In this document: positions 8,349 to 17,654 of the stretch, piece after piece
Position numbering within the stretch: position 1 is the stretch's first letter
How the letters are laid out: every line of letters begins with the position of its first letter
Origin: Streptomyces cyaneochromogenes
Lineage (GTDB): Bacteria > Actinomycetota > Actinomycetes > Streptomycetales > Streptomycetaceae
Assembly: GCF_003963535.1 (NCBI RefSeq)
Contig: NZ_CP034539.1
Span: 10,292,001 to 10,356,000 of the forward strand
Direction of reading: 5' to 3'
Length of the DNA: 64,000 bases
The notes under the pieces: generated by a model
Databases searched by the model: none
What the model was told of the DNA's origin: nothing
Seen by the model: only the letters and a program-made list of their open reading frames with translations
Position numbers and translations under genes: made by a program

Positions 8349-8374
8349 CACGGCCCCACGATCTCGGGGCCGTG
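8349..8374 (+). terminator. Hairpin in the operon leader
   Basis: CACGGCCCC and GGGGCCGTG form a perfect 9-bp stem around an 8-base loop. It lies between the TetR relic and the first SDR gene, just after the predicted transcription start. It may terminate read-through or act as a leader structure; no U-tract follows. Confidence 0.5.
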
Positions 8375-8412
8375 CCCCGGCCTCGCACGCCCCGCCACCG
8401 AGAGGGTTCGCT

Positions 8413-9231
8413 GTGGACGTTGCACAAAGAGTCGCCGTCGTCACCGGTGGTGGCGCAGGCATCGGCAGCGCGCTGGTAGCACGGCTCGCTCGCGCGGGCG
8501 CCAGGGTCGTCGTCGCGGACCTCGATGCGGACGGTGCGCGTGCGGTGGCGGAGGCGGTCAACGCCGACCATCCGGGAAGCACCGTCAGCGTCGGCGCGGA
8601 CGTGGCGGACACCGAGCAGATCCAGCAGGTGGTCGGCCTGGCGGAGAGCGCCTTCGGCCCGGTCGACCTCTACTTCGCGAACGCGGGCATCGCCGGGGCG
8701 CCCGGCCTCGACGCGAGCGAGCAGGACTGGGACCGCTCGATCGACGTCAACGTACGAGCCCACATCCGTGCGGCAAGGCTGCTGGTACCACGGTGGCTCG
8801 AGCGCGGTGAGGGCTACTTCGTCAGCACGGCCTCGGCGGCCGGACTGCTCACCCAGATCGGCTCCGCCACGTACGCCGTCACCAAGCACGCGGCCGTCGC
8901 CTTCGCCGAATGGCTCAGCGTCACCTACGGCGATCGCGGGATCCGTGTCAGCTGTCTGTGCCCGATGGGGGTGAACACCAAGCTGCTGCTCTCCGGGGAG
9001 GACTCCGGGGACGCGCTGGGACAAGCCGCGACGCGGGCCGTCACCTCCGCCGGTGACGTCCTGGAGCCGGCCGAAGTCGCCGACGCCGTCCTGGCCGCCC
9101 TCGAGGACGAACGCTTCCTCGTCCTGCCACACGAAGACGTACTGGAGACGTACCGGAACAAGGGCTCGGACTACGACCGGTGGCTGCGCGGAATGCGTCG
9201 GTACCAGAGCTCCCTGCTGGCGCAGGCATGA
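8413..9231 (+). CDS. SDR family oxidoreductase
   Basis: A 272-residue classical short-chain dehydrogenase: TGGGAGIG cofactor motif at about residues 11-18, ANAG at about 92, STASAAG (catalytic Ser), and YAVTKHA (Tyr and Lys) at about 155-160. GTG start at 8413. First gene of the acyl-CoA operon; its TGA overlaps the next ATG (ATGA). Likely role: NAD(P)-dependent oxidation of a hydroxyacyl or alcohol intermediate. The substrate is unknown. Confidence 0.88.
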   Translation: MDVAQRVAVVTGGGAGIGSALVARLARAGARVVVADLDADGARAVAEAVNADHPGSTVSVGADVADTEQIQQVVGLAESAFGPVDLYFANAGIAGAPGLDASEQDWDRSIDVNVRAHIRAARLLVPRWLERGEGYFVSTASAAGLLTQIGSATYAVTKHAAVAFAEWLSVTYGDRGIRVSCLCPMGVNTKLLLSGEDSGDALGQAATRAVTSAGDVLEPAEVADAVLAALEDERFLVLPHEDVLETYRNKGSDYDRWLRGMRRYQSSLLAQA

Positions 9232-10040
9232 CCGGCGCGCCGGGCGAGCTCGTCCTCGCCGACCACCGGGGGCCGGTGCTGGTGCTCACGTTCAACCGGC
9301 CCGCCAAGCCGAACGCCTGGACCGACGAACTCGAGGACCGCTATTTCGCGCTGCTCGACGCCGCCGAGGACGACCCGGACGTACGCGCCGTCGTGGTCAC
9401 CGGCGCGGGACGCGGATTCTGCGCCGGAGCCGACCTGCAACTGCTGCAGGGGGCCGGCGAGGTCTCTGCGGCGGACCGGGCACGGCGCCGTCCGCGGGAC
9501 GTTCCGCGGACCCTGCGCAAGCCACTGATCGCAGCGATCAACGGGGTGGCCACAGGCCTGGGCACGGTGGAGGCGCTCTACTGCGACATCCGCTTCGGCT
9601 CGCCCTCGGCCCGGTTCACCACGGCATTCGCGCAACGCGGGCTGATCGCCGAGTACGGGATCTCCTGGCTGTTGCCCCGGCTGGTGGGGCACAGCCGGGC
9701 GGCGGACCTGTTGCTGTCGAGTCGCATGGTGGATGCCCAGGAGGCCTTGCGCGTCGGACTCCTCGACCACCTGGTCCCCGCCGGCAGCGTCGTGGATGCC
9801 GCTGTCGCGTACGCCGCCGATCTGGCCGGGCGCTGCTCCCCGGCGTCCATGGCCACCATCAAGAGCCGACTGAGCAACGACGCGGACGGCACCTACGCCG
9901 ATTCCGTGACCCTGGCGGAAGGCCTCATGCTCCAGGCCTTCCGCGGGTCCGACGTCGTCGAAGGCGTGGCCAGTCACCTGGACAAGCGCCCGCCCAACTT
10001 TCCCTCCCTACCCGTCAGGAGTTCGGATGTCCCTGTTTGA
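9228..10040 (+). CDS. Enoyl-CoA hydratase/isomerase (crotonase) family protein
   Basis: A 270-residue crotonase. FNRPAKPNAWTDEL near residue 22, the oxyanion-hole motif GAGRGFCAGADL near 60, GVATGLGTVEALYCDIRF near 105 and GLIAEYGISWLLPRLVG (glutamate conserved) follow family order. Predicted reaction: hydration or isomerisation of an enoyl-CoA. It overlaps the upstream SDR by 4 bases and the downstream acyl-CoA dehydrogenase by 14, so the three are translationally linked. Confidence 0.9.
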   Translation: MTGAPGELVLADHRGPVLVLTFNRPAKPNAWTDELEDRYFALLDAAEDDPDVRAVVVTGAGRGFCAGADLQLLQGAGEVSAADRARRRPRDVPRTLRKPLIAAINGVATGLGTVEALYCDIRFGSPSARFTTAFAQRGLIAEYGISWLLPRLVGHSRAADLLLSSRMVDAQEALRVGLLDHLVPAGSVVDAAVAYAADLAGRCSPASMATIKSRLSNDADGTYADSVTLAEGLMLQAFRGSDVVEGVASHLDKRPPNFPSLPVRSSDVPV

Positions 10041-11256
10041 GATGTCGGATCGCGCCAAGAAGTACCGGGCGGATCTGCTCGAGTTCATGGATTCACGCAT
10101 CTACCCCGCCGAGGCGGTGTACCACGAGCAGATGCACGCGTCGGGTGACCCGCACTTCCACCCGCCGATTCTCGAGGAGCTCAAGGCGGAGGCGCGCAGG
10201 CGTGGACTGTGGAACCTGTTCCACCCGCACCCGGACTGGGGCCCCGGTCTGACCAACCTGGAGTACGCGCCGCTGGCGGAGATCATGGGCCGCAGCCACA
10301 TCGCCTCCGAGGCGTGCAACTGCAACGCGCCCGACACCGGCAACATGGAGGTGCTCACGCTGTTCGGCAGCGACGAGCACAAGGAGAAGTACCTCAAGCC
10401 CCTGCTCGACGGAACGATGGCCTCGGCCTTCGCGATGACCGAGCCGCGTGTCGCGAGCTCCGACGCCACCAACATCGAGTTGCGGATGGAGCGCGACGGC
10501 GACGAGTACGTGCTCAACGGCCGCAAGTGGTTCGCCTCGAACGCGATGCACAAGAACTGCAAGGTGCTCATCGTGATGGGCAAGACGGACCCCACGGCGG
10601 CCCCACATCGCCAGCAGTCGATGATGGTCGTCCCGATCGACGCCCCCGGGGTCACAGTGGTCCGGAACCTCCCGGTGTTCGGGTACGCGGATCGAGAGGG
10701 CCATGCGGAGATCATCTTCGAGAACGTCCGGGTGCCGGCCAAGGACGTGCTCAAGGGCGAGGGTGAGGGTTTCGCGATCAGCCAGGCCCGGCTCGGGCCC
10801 GGTCGTATCCACCACTGCATGCGTGCCATCGGCGCGGCCGAACGGGCGCTGGAACTGATGTGCCGGCGCGCACAGTCACGAGTGACCTTCGGCAGTCCGG
10901 TGGCCGAACGGTCCAACATCCAGGACTGGATCGCGGAAGCGCGTATCGACATCGAGATGATCCGCCTGCTCACGCTCAAGGCCGCGTATCTGATGGACAC
11001 GGTCGGGAACAAGGAAGCGCGCACCGAGATCGCGGCCATCAAGGTGGCCGCCCCCAACATCGCGTTGAAGATCGTCGACCGCGCGATCCAGGTGCATGGG
11101 GGAGCGGGAGTGACCGACGACTTCCCCTTGGCGATGATGTACGCGGGTCTGCGGACGTTGCGGCTGGCGGACGGTCCCGACGAGGTTCACAAGCGGGCCA
11201 TCGCCAAGCAGGAGCTGCGGCAGTACCGCGACGCGGCGACGGCGGCGGTGAGCTGA
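10027..11256 (+). CDS. Acyl-CoA dehydrogenase family protein (ACAD10/11-like)
   Basis: A 409-residue flavoprotein. FAMTEPRVASSDATNI (FAD-binding loop), LNGRKWFASNA, GEGFAISQARLGPGRIHHCMR, QVHGGAGVTDDFPLA and LRLADGPDEVHKRAIAK are diagnostic. The ADGPDEVH ending and long N-terminus place it with the ACAD10/11-like group, which often sits beside APH-like phosphotransferase genes, as here. Role: alpha,beta-dehydrogenation of an acyl-CoA; some relatives act on 4-hydroxyacyl-CoA via phosphorylation. The start overlaps the hydratase by 14 bases. Confidence 0.9.
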   Translation: MSLFEMSDRAKKYRADLLEFMDSRIYPAEAVYHEQMHASGDPHFHPPILEELKAEARRRGLWNLFHPHPDWGPGLTNLEYAPLAEIMGRSHIASEACNCNAPDTGNMEVLTLFGSDEHKEKYLKPLLDGTMASAFAMTEPRVASSDATNIELRMERDGDEYVLNGRKWFASNAMHKNCKVLIVMGKTDPTAAPHRQQSMMVVPIDAPGVTVVRNLPVFGYADREGHAEIIFENVRVPAKDVLKGEGEGFAISQARLGPGRIHHCMRAIGAAERALELMCRRAQSRVTFGSPVAERSNIQDWIAEARIDIEMIRLLTLKAAYLMDTVGNKEARTEIAAIKVAAPNIALKIVDRAIQVHGGAGVTDDFPLAMMYAGLRTLRLADGPDEVHKRAIAKQELRQYRDAATAAVS

Positions 11257-11257
11257 G

Positions 11258-12040
11258 ATGACAGGACTCGACCTCACCGGTCGTACCGCCGTCGTGACCG
11301 GGGCTTCGCGCGGCATCGGGCTGGCGATCGCCCAGGCCGTCGCCGCGGCCGGCGCAAACGTCGTCCTCACCTCCCGGTCCCAGGAGGCGGCGGATGCCGC
11401 CGCTGCCCAGGTCAAGGGCACAGCGGTCGGCGTCGGCGCGCATGCGGTCGACGAGGAGGCCGCCCAGCGCTGTGTGGATCTGACGCTGGAGCGCTTCGGC
11501 AGCCTGGACATCCTCGTCAACAACGCGGGGACCAACCCTGCCTTCGGGCCGGTCATCGACCAGGATCACGGGCGGTTCGCGAAGACCTTCGACGTGAACC
11601 TGTGGGCGCCCGTCCTGTGGACGGGACTGGCCACGAGGGCCTGGTTGGGCGAGCACGGCGGGGCGGTCGTCAACACCGCGTCGGTGGGCGGCATGGCCTC
11701 CGAGGCGAACATCGGGTTGTACAACGCCTCGAAGGCCGCACTGATCCATCTCACCAGGCAACTGGCCCTGGAGCTCTCACCGAAGGTCCGCGTCAACGCG
11801 GTGGCACCGGGTGTGGTGCGCACCAAGCTGGCCGAGGCTCTGTGGAAGGAGCACGAGCAGGCGGTGTCCGCCTCGGTGGCGCTTGGCCGCATAGGGGAGC
11901 CTGCCGACATCGCCTCCGCGGTCGCTTTCCTCGTTTCGGACGCCGCGAGTTGGATCACCGGCGAGACCATGGTGATCGACGGGGGGCAACTGCTCGGCGA
12001 CGCGCTTCCGTTCAGGCATGGAGCCGGCATCAGTGTCTAG
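11258..12040 (+). CDS. SDR family oxidoreductase (FabG-like)
   Basis: 260 residues with TGASRGIG at about 14-21, NNAG at about 88, NTASVGG and YNASKAA (catalytic Tyr/Lys), and the C-terminal SDAASWITGETMVIDGGQ tail characteristic of the FabG-like branch. The ATG follows the upstream TGA by one base. Probable 3-hydroxyacyl-CoA or related dehydrogenase in the same pathway. Confidence 0.88.
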   Translation: MTGLDLTGRTAVVTGASRGIGLAIAQAVAAAGANVVLTSRSQEAADAAAAQVKGTAVGVGAHAVDEEAAQRCVDLTLERFGSLDILVNNAGTNPAFGPVIDQDHGRFAKTFDVNLWAPVLWTGLATRAWLGEHGGAVVNTASVGGMASEANIGLYNASKAALIHLTRQLALELSPKVRVNAVAPGVVRTKLAEALWKEHEQAVSASVALGRIGEPADIASAVAFLVSDAASWITGETMVIDGGQLLGDALPFRHGAGISV

Positions 12041-12964
12041 CACGGACATCGTCGGAATCGACGCCGGGGCGGTGGGCCGCTGGTTCGCAACCCTCGGCGT
12101 CGACTTCGCCGGGCCCTTGGCCTTCGAGCGGATCGGGCTGGGCCAGTCGAATCTGACGTATCTCGTACAGGACCAGGACGGCCGCAGATGGGTGCTGCGC
12201 CGCCCACCTCTCGGTCGCCTGCTGGCGTCGGCGCACGACGTGGCCCGCGAGGCGCGGATTCTGGGGGCCCTGGAGAGCACCGCCGTCCCGACCCCGCGGG
12301 TGCTCGGGCTGACCGATGATCCGGTCGTGGCCGATGTCCCGCTGATGCTCATGGAGTTCGTGGCCGGCGAGGTCGTCGACAGCATGTCGATCGCGCGGTC
12401 GTTGACGCCCGAGCGTCGCCGGGCGATCGGGATGTCGTTGCCGCGGACGCTGGCGAAGATCCACGCGGTCGATCTCGAGGCGACCGGGCTGACCGGTCTG
12501 GCCGGCCACAAGCCGTATGCGCAGCGTCAGCTCAAGCGGTGGTCGGCCCAGTGGGAGAGGTCCAGGACGCGCGAGCTGCCCGCTCTGGAGGACCTCACCG
12601 GGCGCCTCGTCGCGGCCGTGCCCGAGCAGCGCGAACTGACGCTCGTGCACGGCGACTTCCATGTGCGCAACGTCATCACCTCCTACGACAGCGGGGAGGT
12701 GACCGCCGTGCTCGACTGGGAACTGTCGACACTGGGGGACCCGTTGGCGGACATGGGCACTCGGCAGAGTCGGGACGCGACCTGACGGCGCTGGGCTACT
12801 GGCACGCGATGGGATTGTGGAAGGTCGCGATCATCGCGGAGGGCGTCCTGCGCCGCGCGATGGACGAACCGCGGAACAAAGCCGCGTCCGGAACCCCGAC
12901 CGCAGATCGGATCGACGCACTGGTGGCGAAGGCCCACGAAGTCGCGGACACGGCAGGTATGTGA
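12018..12964 (+). pseudogene. APH-like phosphotransferase, disrupted by internal deletion
   Basis: The first 250 codons give a good aminoglycoside-phosphotransferase-like kinase: LGQSNLTYLV, LRRPPLG, LMEFVAGEV, LVHGDFHVRN (catalytic Asp and Asn) and LDWELSTLGDPLAD. The frame then jumps near 12763: in another frame the usual C-terminus resumes as SGRDLTALGYWHAMGLWKVA and IDALVAKAHEVADTA. The segment normally between (roughly 45-50 residues) is missing and the reading frame is lost. Relatives phosphorylate hydroxyacyl-CoA for ACAD10/11-type dehydrogenases. The start overlaps the SDR stop. Confidence 0.8.
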
Positions 12965-13020
12965 ACCGATCGCCTGCCCACAGGACTTCGGCACTCACGC
13001 ACAGTGCAAAGAGAGCGGTG

Positions 13021-13215
13021 ATGAGTCAAGCAGGCATCGGATCGACGGCGTGTACGCCGATCGGGAAGGCCTGCCGCGGGTGCGTTCGACCACACCCAGG
13101 CACAAGAGCCGACGGCGCGCCTGATCACGTGTGCCGCGCGGCGTGCGGGGCTCGACAGCGGCGAGGTCGCGAACGTGATGCTCGGGTGCGCCGCGCAACA
13201 GGCGCACGGGACACC
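13021..13215 (+). pseudogene. Thiolase (acetyl-CoA acetyltransferase) N-terminal remnant
   Basis: The ATG at 13021 opens MSQAGIGSTACTPIGKACRG, matching the thiolase start (IVSTARTPIGKAFRG). A one-base slip then puts the continuation GAFDHTQAQEPTARLITCAA, RRAGLDSGEVANVMLGCAAQ into another frame. Similarity ends near 13215, before the active-site Cys. The remnant lies 57 bases downstream of the broken phosphotransferase, so the operon once ended with a fadA-type thiolase. Confidence 0.7.
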
Positions 13216-13552
13216 TCGGGGGGAGCTCAGCTGGACCTGGGCGGCATGCGGGCCGGGGAATCCTCCATCGGGTCCGGCAGGGCTGCGCACGGCACATTCC
13301 CGTAGCGGCTCCTCCTCAGGGGCCACCGTGCCAGCCGTAATCCCTCATGTCCGCCACGCCGCGCCACGCGGCGGACAAGGCAGTGTCCTGCGCCGGGATT
13401 CAATAGGCTTGCATGGTCAGCAGGTCAACGTGCATTCGGGAGCGCCGAGCCACCGCCGCGGACGCCGTCATGCCGGTCACCGGCCGCGGTCAGGACCCGC
13501 GGTAGAGCATCGGTGACCGAGTACACGGTCATGTCCAGCGGTGGAGAAGCGG
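13216..13552. other. Region upstream of the SpoIIE-type gene
   Basis: 337 bases with no supported gene after the thiolase relic decays. It must hold the promoter of the SpoIIE-type gene, but I see no strong -35/-10 pair. Confidence 0.3.
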
Positions 13553-15973
13553 ATGACGGAGCTCAGCGAAGGCCACGGTGATCCGTTCACGCTGCACCTC
13601 GCCGCCTTGGCGGTGCTCGACGACCGAGGAGTCGTCGTCGGATGGAACCGGCGGGCTCAGGAACTGCTCGGCCATCCGGACACAGCCGTGATCGGTCGTA
13701 CGGCGTTCGAGGTCCTGGTCGATCCCCGTGATCTGCCGGCTGTCACCGAGGCCGCGGTGAACTGCAGGAGAACCGGCGGCTGGTTCGGCGTGCTCACCTT
13801 GCGGCACCGCGACGAGCGGCTTGTGGAGCTGGGGCTCAAGGCCCAGGAGGTCTCACGCGACGGCCGGGTTCGCGAGTGGGTCATTGCGGGGGCACCCGCC
13901 GTGGACGTCCTGGAATGGCAAAGAGACCGCGCTGTTCTCGACGGGCTGTACCGCCAGTGCCCGATCGGCTTGGTCGTCCACGGCCTCGACCTGAGGATTC
14001 TCCGGGTGAACCGGGCCATCGAACGGTTCAGCGGCGTCCCGGCAGCAGACTTTCAGGGGCTGCCCACCGGCCGGATGCTCCTCCCCGACGACGCGCGCAA
14101 GGCCGTGGACCGCGTACGCCAGGTGATGGAGACCGGAAGACCCCTGGTGTACTCCGAGCAGTACGCGCGCCTGGAGCGGGATCCGGCACGCGAGCGAGTC
14201 GTGTTGGTGTCCTCCTTCCGGATGGAGGACCCCTCCGGCCGCATCCTGGGCGTGGCCGAGATGATCGAGGACATCACTGAACGCCATCGGGCCCAGCATC
14301 GGCTTGCGCTCCTCGACCAGGTAGGCAGCCGCATCGGAACCACCCTCGACGTTGCCGAGACCGCCCGGGAACTCGCCGAGGTGATGGTGCCCCACCTCGC
14401 CGACCATGCGTCGGTGGACCTGCTTCAGCCGGTGACGCGCGGTGAGGAACCGACGCGCGCCCTGGCAGGGCCCGTGGTCCGACTGGGGACATGCAGCGTC
14501 GGTGCCCAGCAACCCGGCCCGCCCCACCCCCATGGCGAGCCCGTGGAGTTCGGGCCCGACACACCGCAGGCCGCATGCCTGGCCGAGGGACGACCCGTCC
14601 TGGAGCCGGTGCTCCCGCCCGACTGGTTCTCCACGGAAGGCCGTCAGGGTGCCCACCCTCCGGACATGGGCGCCCACTCAATGATCGTGGTGCCTCTTGC
14701 CGCGCGTGGCCTGGTGCTCGGCGTCATGACCTTGTGGCGTTCGCGCCGCCCCGATGCCTTCGAGGCGGACGATCTCACCCTCGCTCAGGAACTCGCCTCG
14801 CGCGCCGCCGTCGCCATCGACAACGCGCGGCGCTACACCCAGCAGCAGCAGACCGCGTTCACCTTGCAGAGCAGCCTTCTGCCCCGGGCGGTTCCGGACC
14901 AATCGGCTGTCGAGGTAGCCCTGCGGTACCTGCCGGCCAGCGCGGCCCCCGGCCTGGGCGGCGACTGGTTCGACGTCATTCCCCTGTCCGGCGCCCGGGT
15001 TGCCCTCGTCGTCGGCGACGTGGTGGGACGCGGCATCCACGCTGCCGCCACCATGGGCCGGATGCGCACCGCCGTCCATACGCTCGCCAGCCTCGACCTG
15101 GAACCGGACGAGGTCCATTCCCGTCTTGACGACCTGGTCAATCTGCTGGCGGCCGAACAGGAAGCAGTCGGCGAACGGCCGGTGGGAGAGCAGGTCGTCG
15201 GCGCCACATGCCTGTACGCCGTGTACGACCCGGTCTCCGGACGATGCTCCGTGGCCCGCGCCGGTCATCCGCCGCCGGCGGTGAGCGCTCAAGACGGACA
15301 GGTGGCTCTGCTTGACCTGCCCGCCGGCCCACCGCTCGGCCTGGGCGGCCTGCCCTTCGAGACCCAGGACGTCGAACTGGCCGAGGGAAGTCTGCTGTGC
15401 CTGTACACCAACGGAATCATCGGCGAACGCCACATCGATGTCGATGTCGGCCTGAAGAAGCTGTGCGCAGCGCTCACCCGCCCTGCGGGCACGCTGGAAC
15501 GGACATGCCAGGCGGTGGTTGACGCGCTCGTGCCCTCACGCCCCAGCGACGACGTCGTATTGCTGATCGCCCGCACCCGCATGCTGCCACCGGACGATGT
15601 CGCCTCCTGGCGCCTGCCGCCAGAGCCTGCCAGCGCCGCCCGCGCCAGAGCATTGACCTCGGCCAAGCTGACCGAGTGGGGTCTGGAGCACTTGGCTTTC
15701 ACCACCGAGTTGATCGCCAGTGAACTGGTCACGAATGTCTACCGCTACGCCGGCGGTCCTGCGACCCTACGGCTGATCCGTGAACGGTGTCTGGTGTGCG
15801 AGGTCAGCGACACCAGCCACACCTCACCACACCTGCGCCGCGCCCGTACGACCGACGAGGGCGGGCGCGGCCTGTTCCTGGTGGCCCAGATGGCCGAGCG
15901 CTGGGGTACCCGCTACACCCGTGAGGGCAAGACCGTGTGGACCGAACAACCGCTGACCGGCACACCCGTCTGA
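13553..15973 (+). CDS. PAS-PAS-GAF-SpoIIE phosphatase with C-terminal HATPase domain
   Basis: 806 residues. Two PAS domains (about 10-115 and 125-240), a GAF domain (about 250-430), a PP2C/SpoIIE phosphatase (about 445-665, with GLGGDWFDV near 466 and VGDVVGRG near 487) and an RsbW/SpoIIAB-like HATPase (about 690-800, ELVTNVYRYAG near 722, DEGGRGLFLVA). Such Streptomyces proteins act in partner switching: the phosphatase reactivates an anti-sigma antagonist and the HATPase half can phosphorylate it. The ATG at 13553 is preferred over GTG at 13541 because GGAG lies 6 bases upstream. No anti-anti-sigma gene is adjacent, so the partner is elsewhere. Confidence 0.9.
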   Translation: MTELSEGHGDPFTLHLAALAVLDDRGVVVGWNRRAQELLGHPDTAVIGRTAFEVLVDPRDLPAVTEAAVNCRRTGGWFGVLTLRHRDERLVELGLKAQEVSRDGRVREWVIAGAPAVDVLEWQRDRAVLDGLYRQCPIGLVVHGLDLRILRVNRAIERFSGVPAADFQGLPTGRMLLPDDARKAVDRVRQVMETGRPLVYSEQYARLERDPARERVVLVSSFRMEDPSGRILGVAEMIEDITERHRAQHRLALLDQVGSRIGTTLDVAETARELAEVMVPHLADHASVDLLQPVTRGEEPTRALAGPVVRLGTCSVGAQQPGPPHPHGEPVEFGPDTPQAACLAEGRPVLEPVLPPDWFSTEGRQGAHPPDMGAHSMIVVPLAARGLVLGVMTLWRSRRPDAFEADDLTLAQELASRAAVAIDNARRYTQQQQTAFTLQSSLLPRAVPDQSAVEVALRYLPASAAPGLGGDWFDVIPLSGARVALVVGDVVGRGIHAAATMGRMRTAVHTLASLDLEPDEVHSRLDDLVNLLAAEQEAVGERPVGEQVVGATCLYAVYDPVSGRCSVARAGHPPPAVSAQDGQVALLDLPAGPPLGLGGLPFETQDVELAEGSLLCLYTNGIIGERHIDVDVGLKKLCAALTRPAGTLERTCQAVVDALVPSRPSDDVVLLIARTRMLPPDDVASWRLPPEPASAARARALTSAKLTEWGLEHLAFTTELIASELVTNVYRYAGGPATLRLIRERCLVCEVSDTSHTSPHLRRARTTDEGGRGLFLVAQMAERWGTRYTREGKTVWTEQPLTGTPV

Positions 15974-16037
15974 CCGTCTCAGGGCGCGGCCGGCGCGGGA
16001 GGGGCCCCTTGGAGGCGGCCCGTCCACGCTGCCGTGG

Positions 16038-17654
16038 TCATTCGGCCGCGGCGAGCAGCCGTGCCTCGCTCTCCTCGTACAGGCGCCGGTGCTCGCGGCT
16101 GTCGGCGGCACGGCGCCGGTGGTCCAGCCGGCTGCCCAGCCAGCCCGCCAGGTAGCCGAACGGGATGGAGACCAGTCCGGTGGACTGCATGGGGAAGAGG
16201 TCGAAGTCGGCGTCCGGGAAGACGGCCGACGGCGTGCCCGAAACGGCCTTGGAGAAGATCATGAGCAGCAACGCGCAGGCCGCGCCGCCGTAGAGGGTGG
16301 CGAGCAGGCCGGTGCGCGTGAACCCTCGCCAGAACAGGGAGTAGGTGAGCGCGGGTGCCACCGCCGATGCTCCGATGCAGATGGCCAGCGTGGTCAACAC
16401 GCCGACGTCCCAGTTCTGCACCATGGTGGCGAGCGCGATGGAAACGGTTCCCACGACCACGCTCGTCCACGCCGCCACAGTCATCTCGGTACGAGGCTCG
16501 GCCTGTCCTCGTCGCATCGCGTGGGCGAACAGGTCGTGGGCGAGTGACGAGGCCGCGGCCAGGGTCATCCCCGCGACCGACGACAGCAGGGTGATGAACA
16601 CCATGCCCGCCACGGCCGAGTAGAGGATCGTCGCGCCCGCGGAGTCGGGGGTCCCGCCGAGCACCTGCGACAGCATGAGCACCGACGTTCTGCCGTGCGG
16701 GTCAGCCGCGGTGATGTTCCGCGATCCCACCAGGGCCGCCGCCCCCGTACCCATGATGATCACGAGCAGGCAGAACGTGGTGACCGTGCCGACCGCCCAC
16801 GACATGGAGCGGCGCACAGCAGGGACGTCCTGCGCGGAGTACAGACGCATCGTGATGTGGGGCAGGCAGGCCACACCGAGGACCACGGTGATCTGGAGGC
16901 CGACGAAGTCCAGCAGGCCGACGGTCGAGGTGCCCAACTGAAGGCCCTGCTGGAGGAAGGCGGGGCCCGCGCCGCTGCCGTGCTGGGCGGCCTTGAGGAT
17001 GTCGCCGGGGCTCCAGTCGAAGCGGTTGAGTACGAGAGCGGCGATGACGACGCTGGTGCCGAGCAGGATCACGATCTTGATCATCTGAATGAGCGCGGTG
17101 CCCCTCATACCGCCGATCGCCGCATAGATGATCATCAGAGTGCCGACGATGACGATGCACGCCGTCCTGGCGCCCGCCGCATGCGGGATGTCCAGGATGA
17201 ACGTGAGCAGCGACCCGGCTCCGGAGAGCTGGACGACCAGGAAGGGCACGGTCGCCGAAAGCGTCACCACGCAGGCCGCGATCCGCACGGCCCGGCCGGG
17301 CATGTTGCGGGCCAGGACGTCGCCCATGGTGAACTTGCCGGCGTTGCGCAGGGGTTCGGCCAGCAGGAACATCAGCAGCACCAGGGACAGGGCGGTGCTG
17401 ACCGCGAGGACATAGCCGTCGTACCCGGCGAGCGCGATGATGCCGGTGGTGCTCAGTACCGTGGCCGCTGAGATGTAGTCGCCCGCGATCGCCAGGCCGT
17501 TCTTGAGCGGGGTGAGCGACAGGTAGCCGGTGTAGAAGTTCGTCAGGTCGTCGCGGTCCGGTCCCGCCATGACGCACATCATCAGCGTGACGGTGACCAG
17601 TGTGGTGAACAGAACCAGGACGATGGCCTGCGTCCCGGAGCTGAAGTCGTTCAT
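16038..17654 (-). CDS. Sodium:solute symporter (cation/acetate symporter ActP-like)
   Basis: 538 residues with about 13 transmembrane segments. Signature stretches include NFYTGYLSLTPLKNGLAIAG, GDYISAATVLSTTGIIAL, GKFTMGDVLARNMPGRAVR and the SSS-type AAIGGMRGTALIQMIKI. The family couples Na+ (or H+) to uptake of monocarboxylates such as acetate. The ATG at 17654 overlaps the stop of the upstream DUF485 gene by 4 bases (ATGA), the standard yjcH-actP arrangement. It is convergent with the SpoIIE-type gene. Confidence 0.88.
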   Translation of the reverse strand: MNDFSSGTQAIVLVLFTTLVTVTLMMCVMAGPDRDDLTNFYTGYLSLTPLKNGLAIAGDYISAATVLSTTGIIALAGYDGYVLAVSTALSLVLLMFLLAEPLRNAGKFTMGDVLARNMPGRAVRIAACVVTLSATVPFLVVQLSGAGSLLTFILDIPHAAGARTACIVIVGTLMIIYAAIGGMRGTALIQMIKIVILLGTSVVIAALVLNRFDWSPGDILKAAQHGSGAGPAFLQQGLQLGTSTVGLLDFVGLQITVVLGVACLPHITMRLYSAQDVPAVRRSMSWAVGTVTTFCLLVIIMGTGAAALVGSRNITAADPHGRTSVLMLSQVLGGTPDSAGATILYSAVAGMVFITLLSSVAGMTLAAASSLAHDLFAHAMRRGQAEPRTEMTVAAWTSVVVGTVSIALATMVQNWDVGVLTTLAICIGASAVAPALTYSLFWRGFTRTGLLATLYGGAACALLLMIFSKAVSGTPSAVFPDADFDLFPMQSTGLVSIPFGYLAGWLGSRLDHRRRAADSREHRRLYEESEARLLAAAE

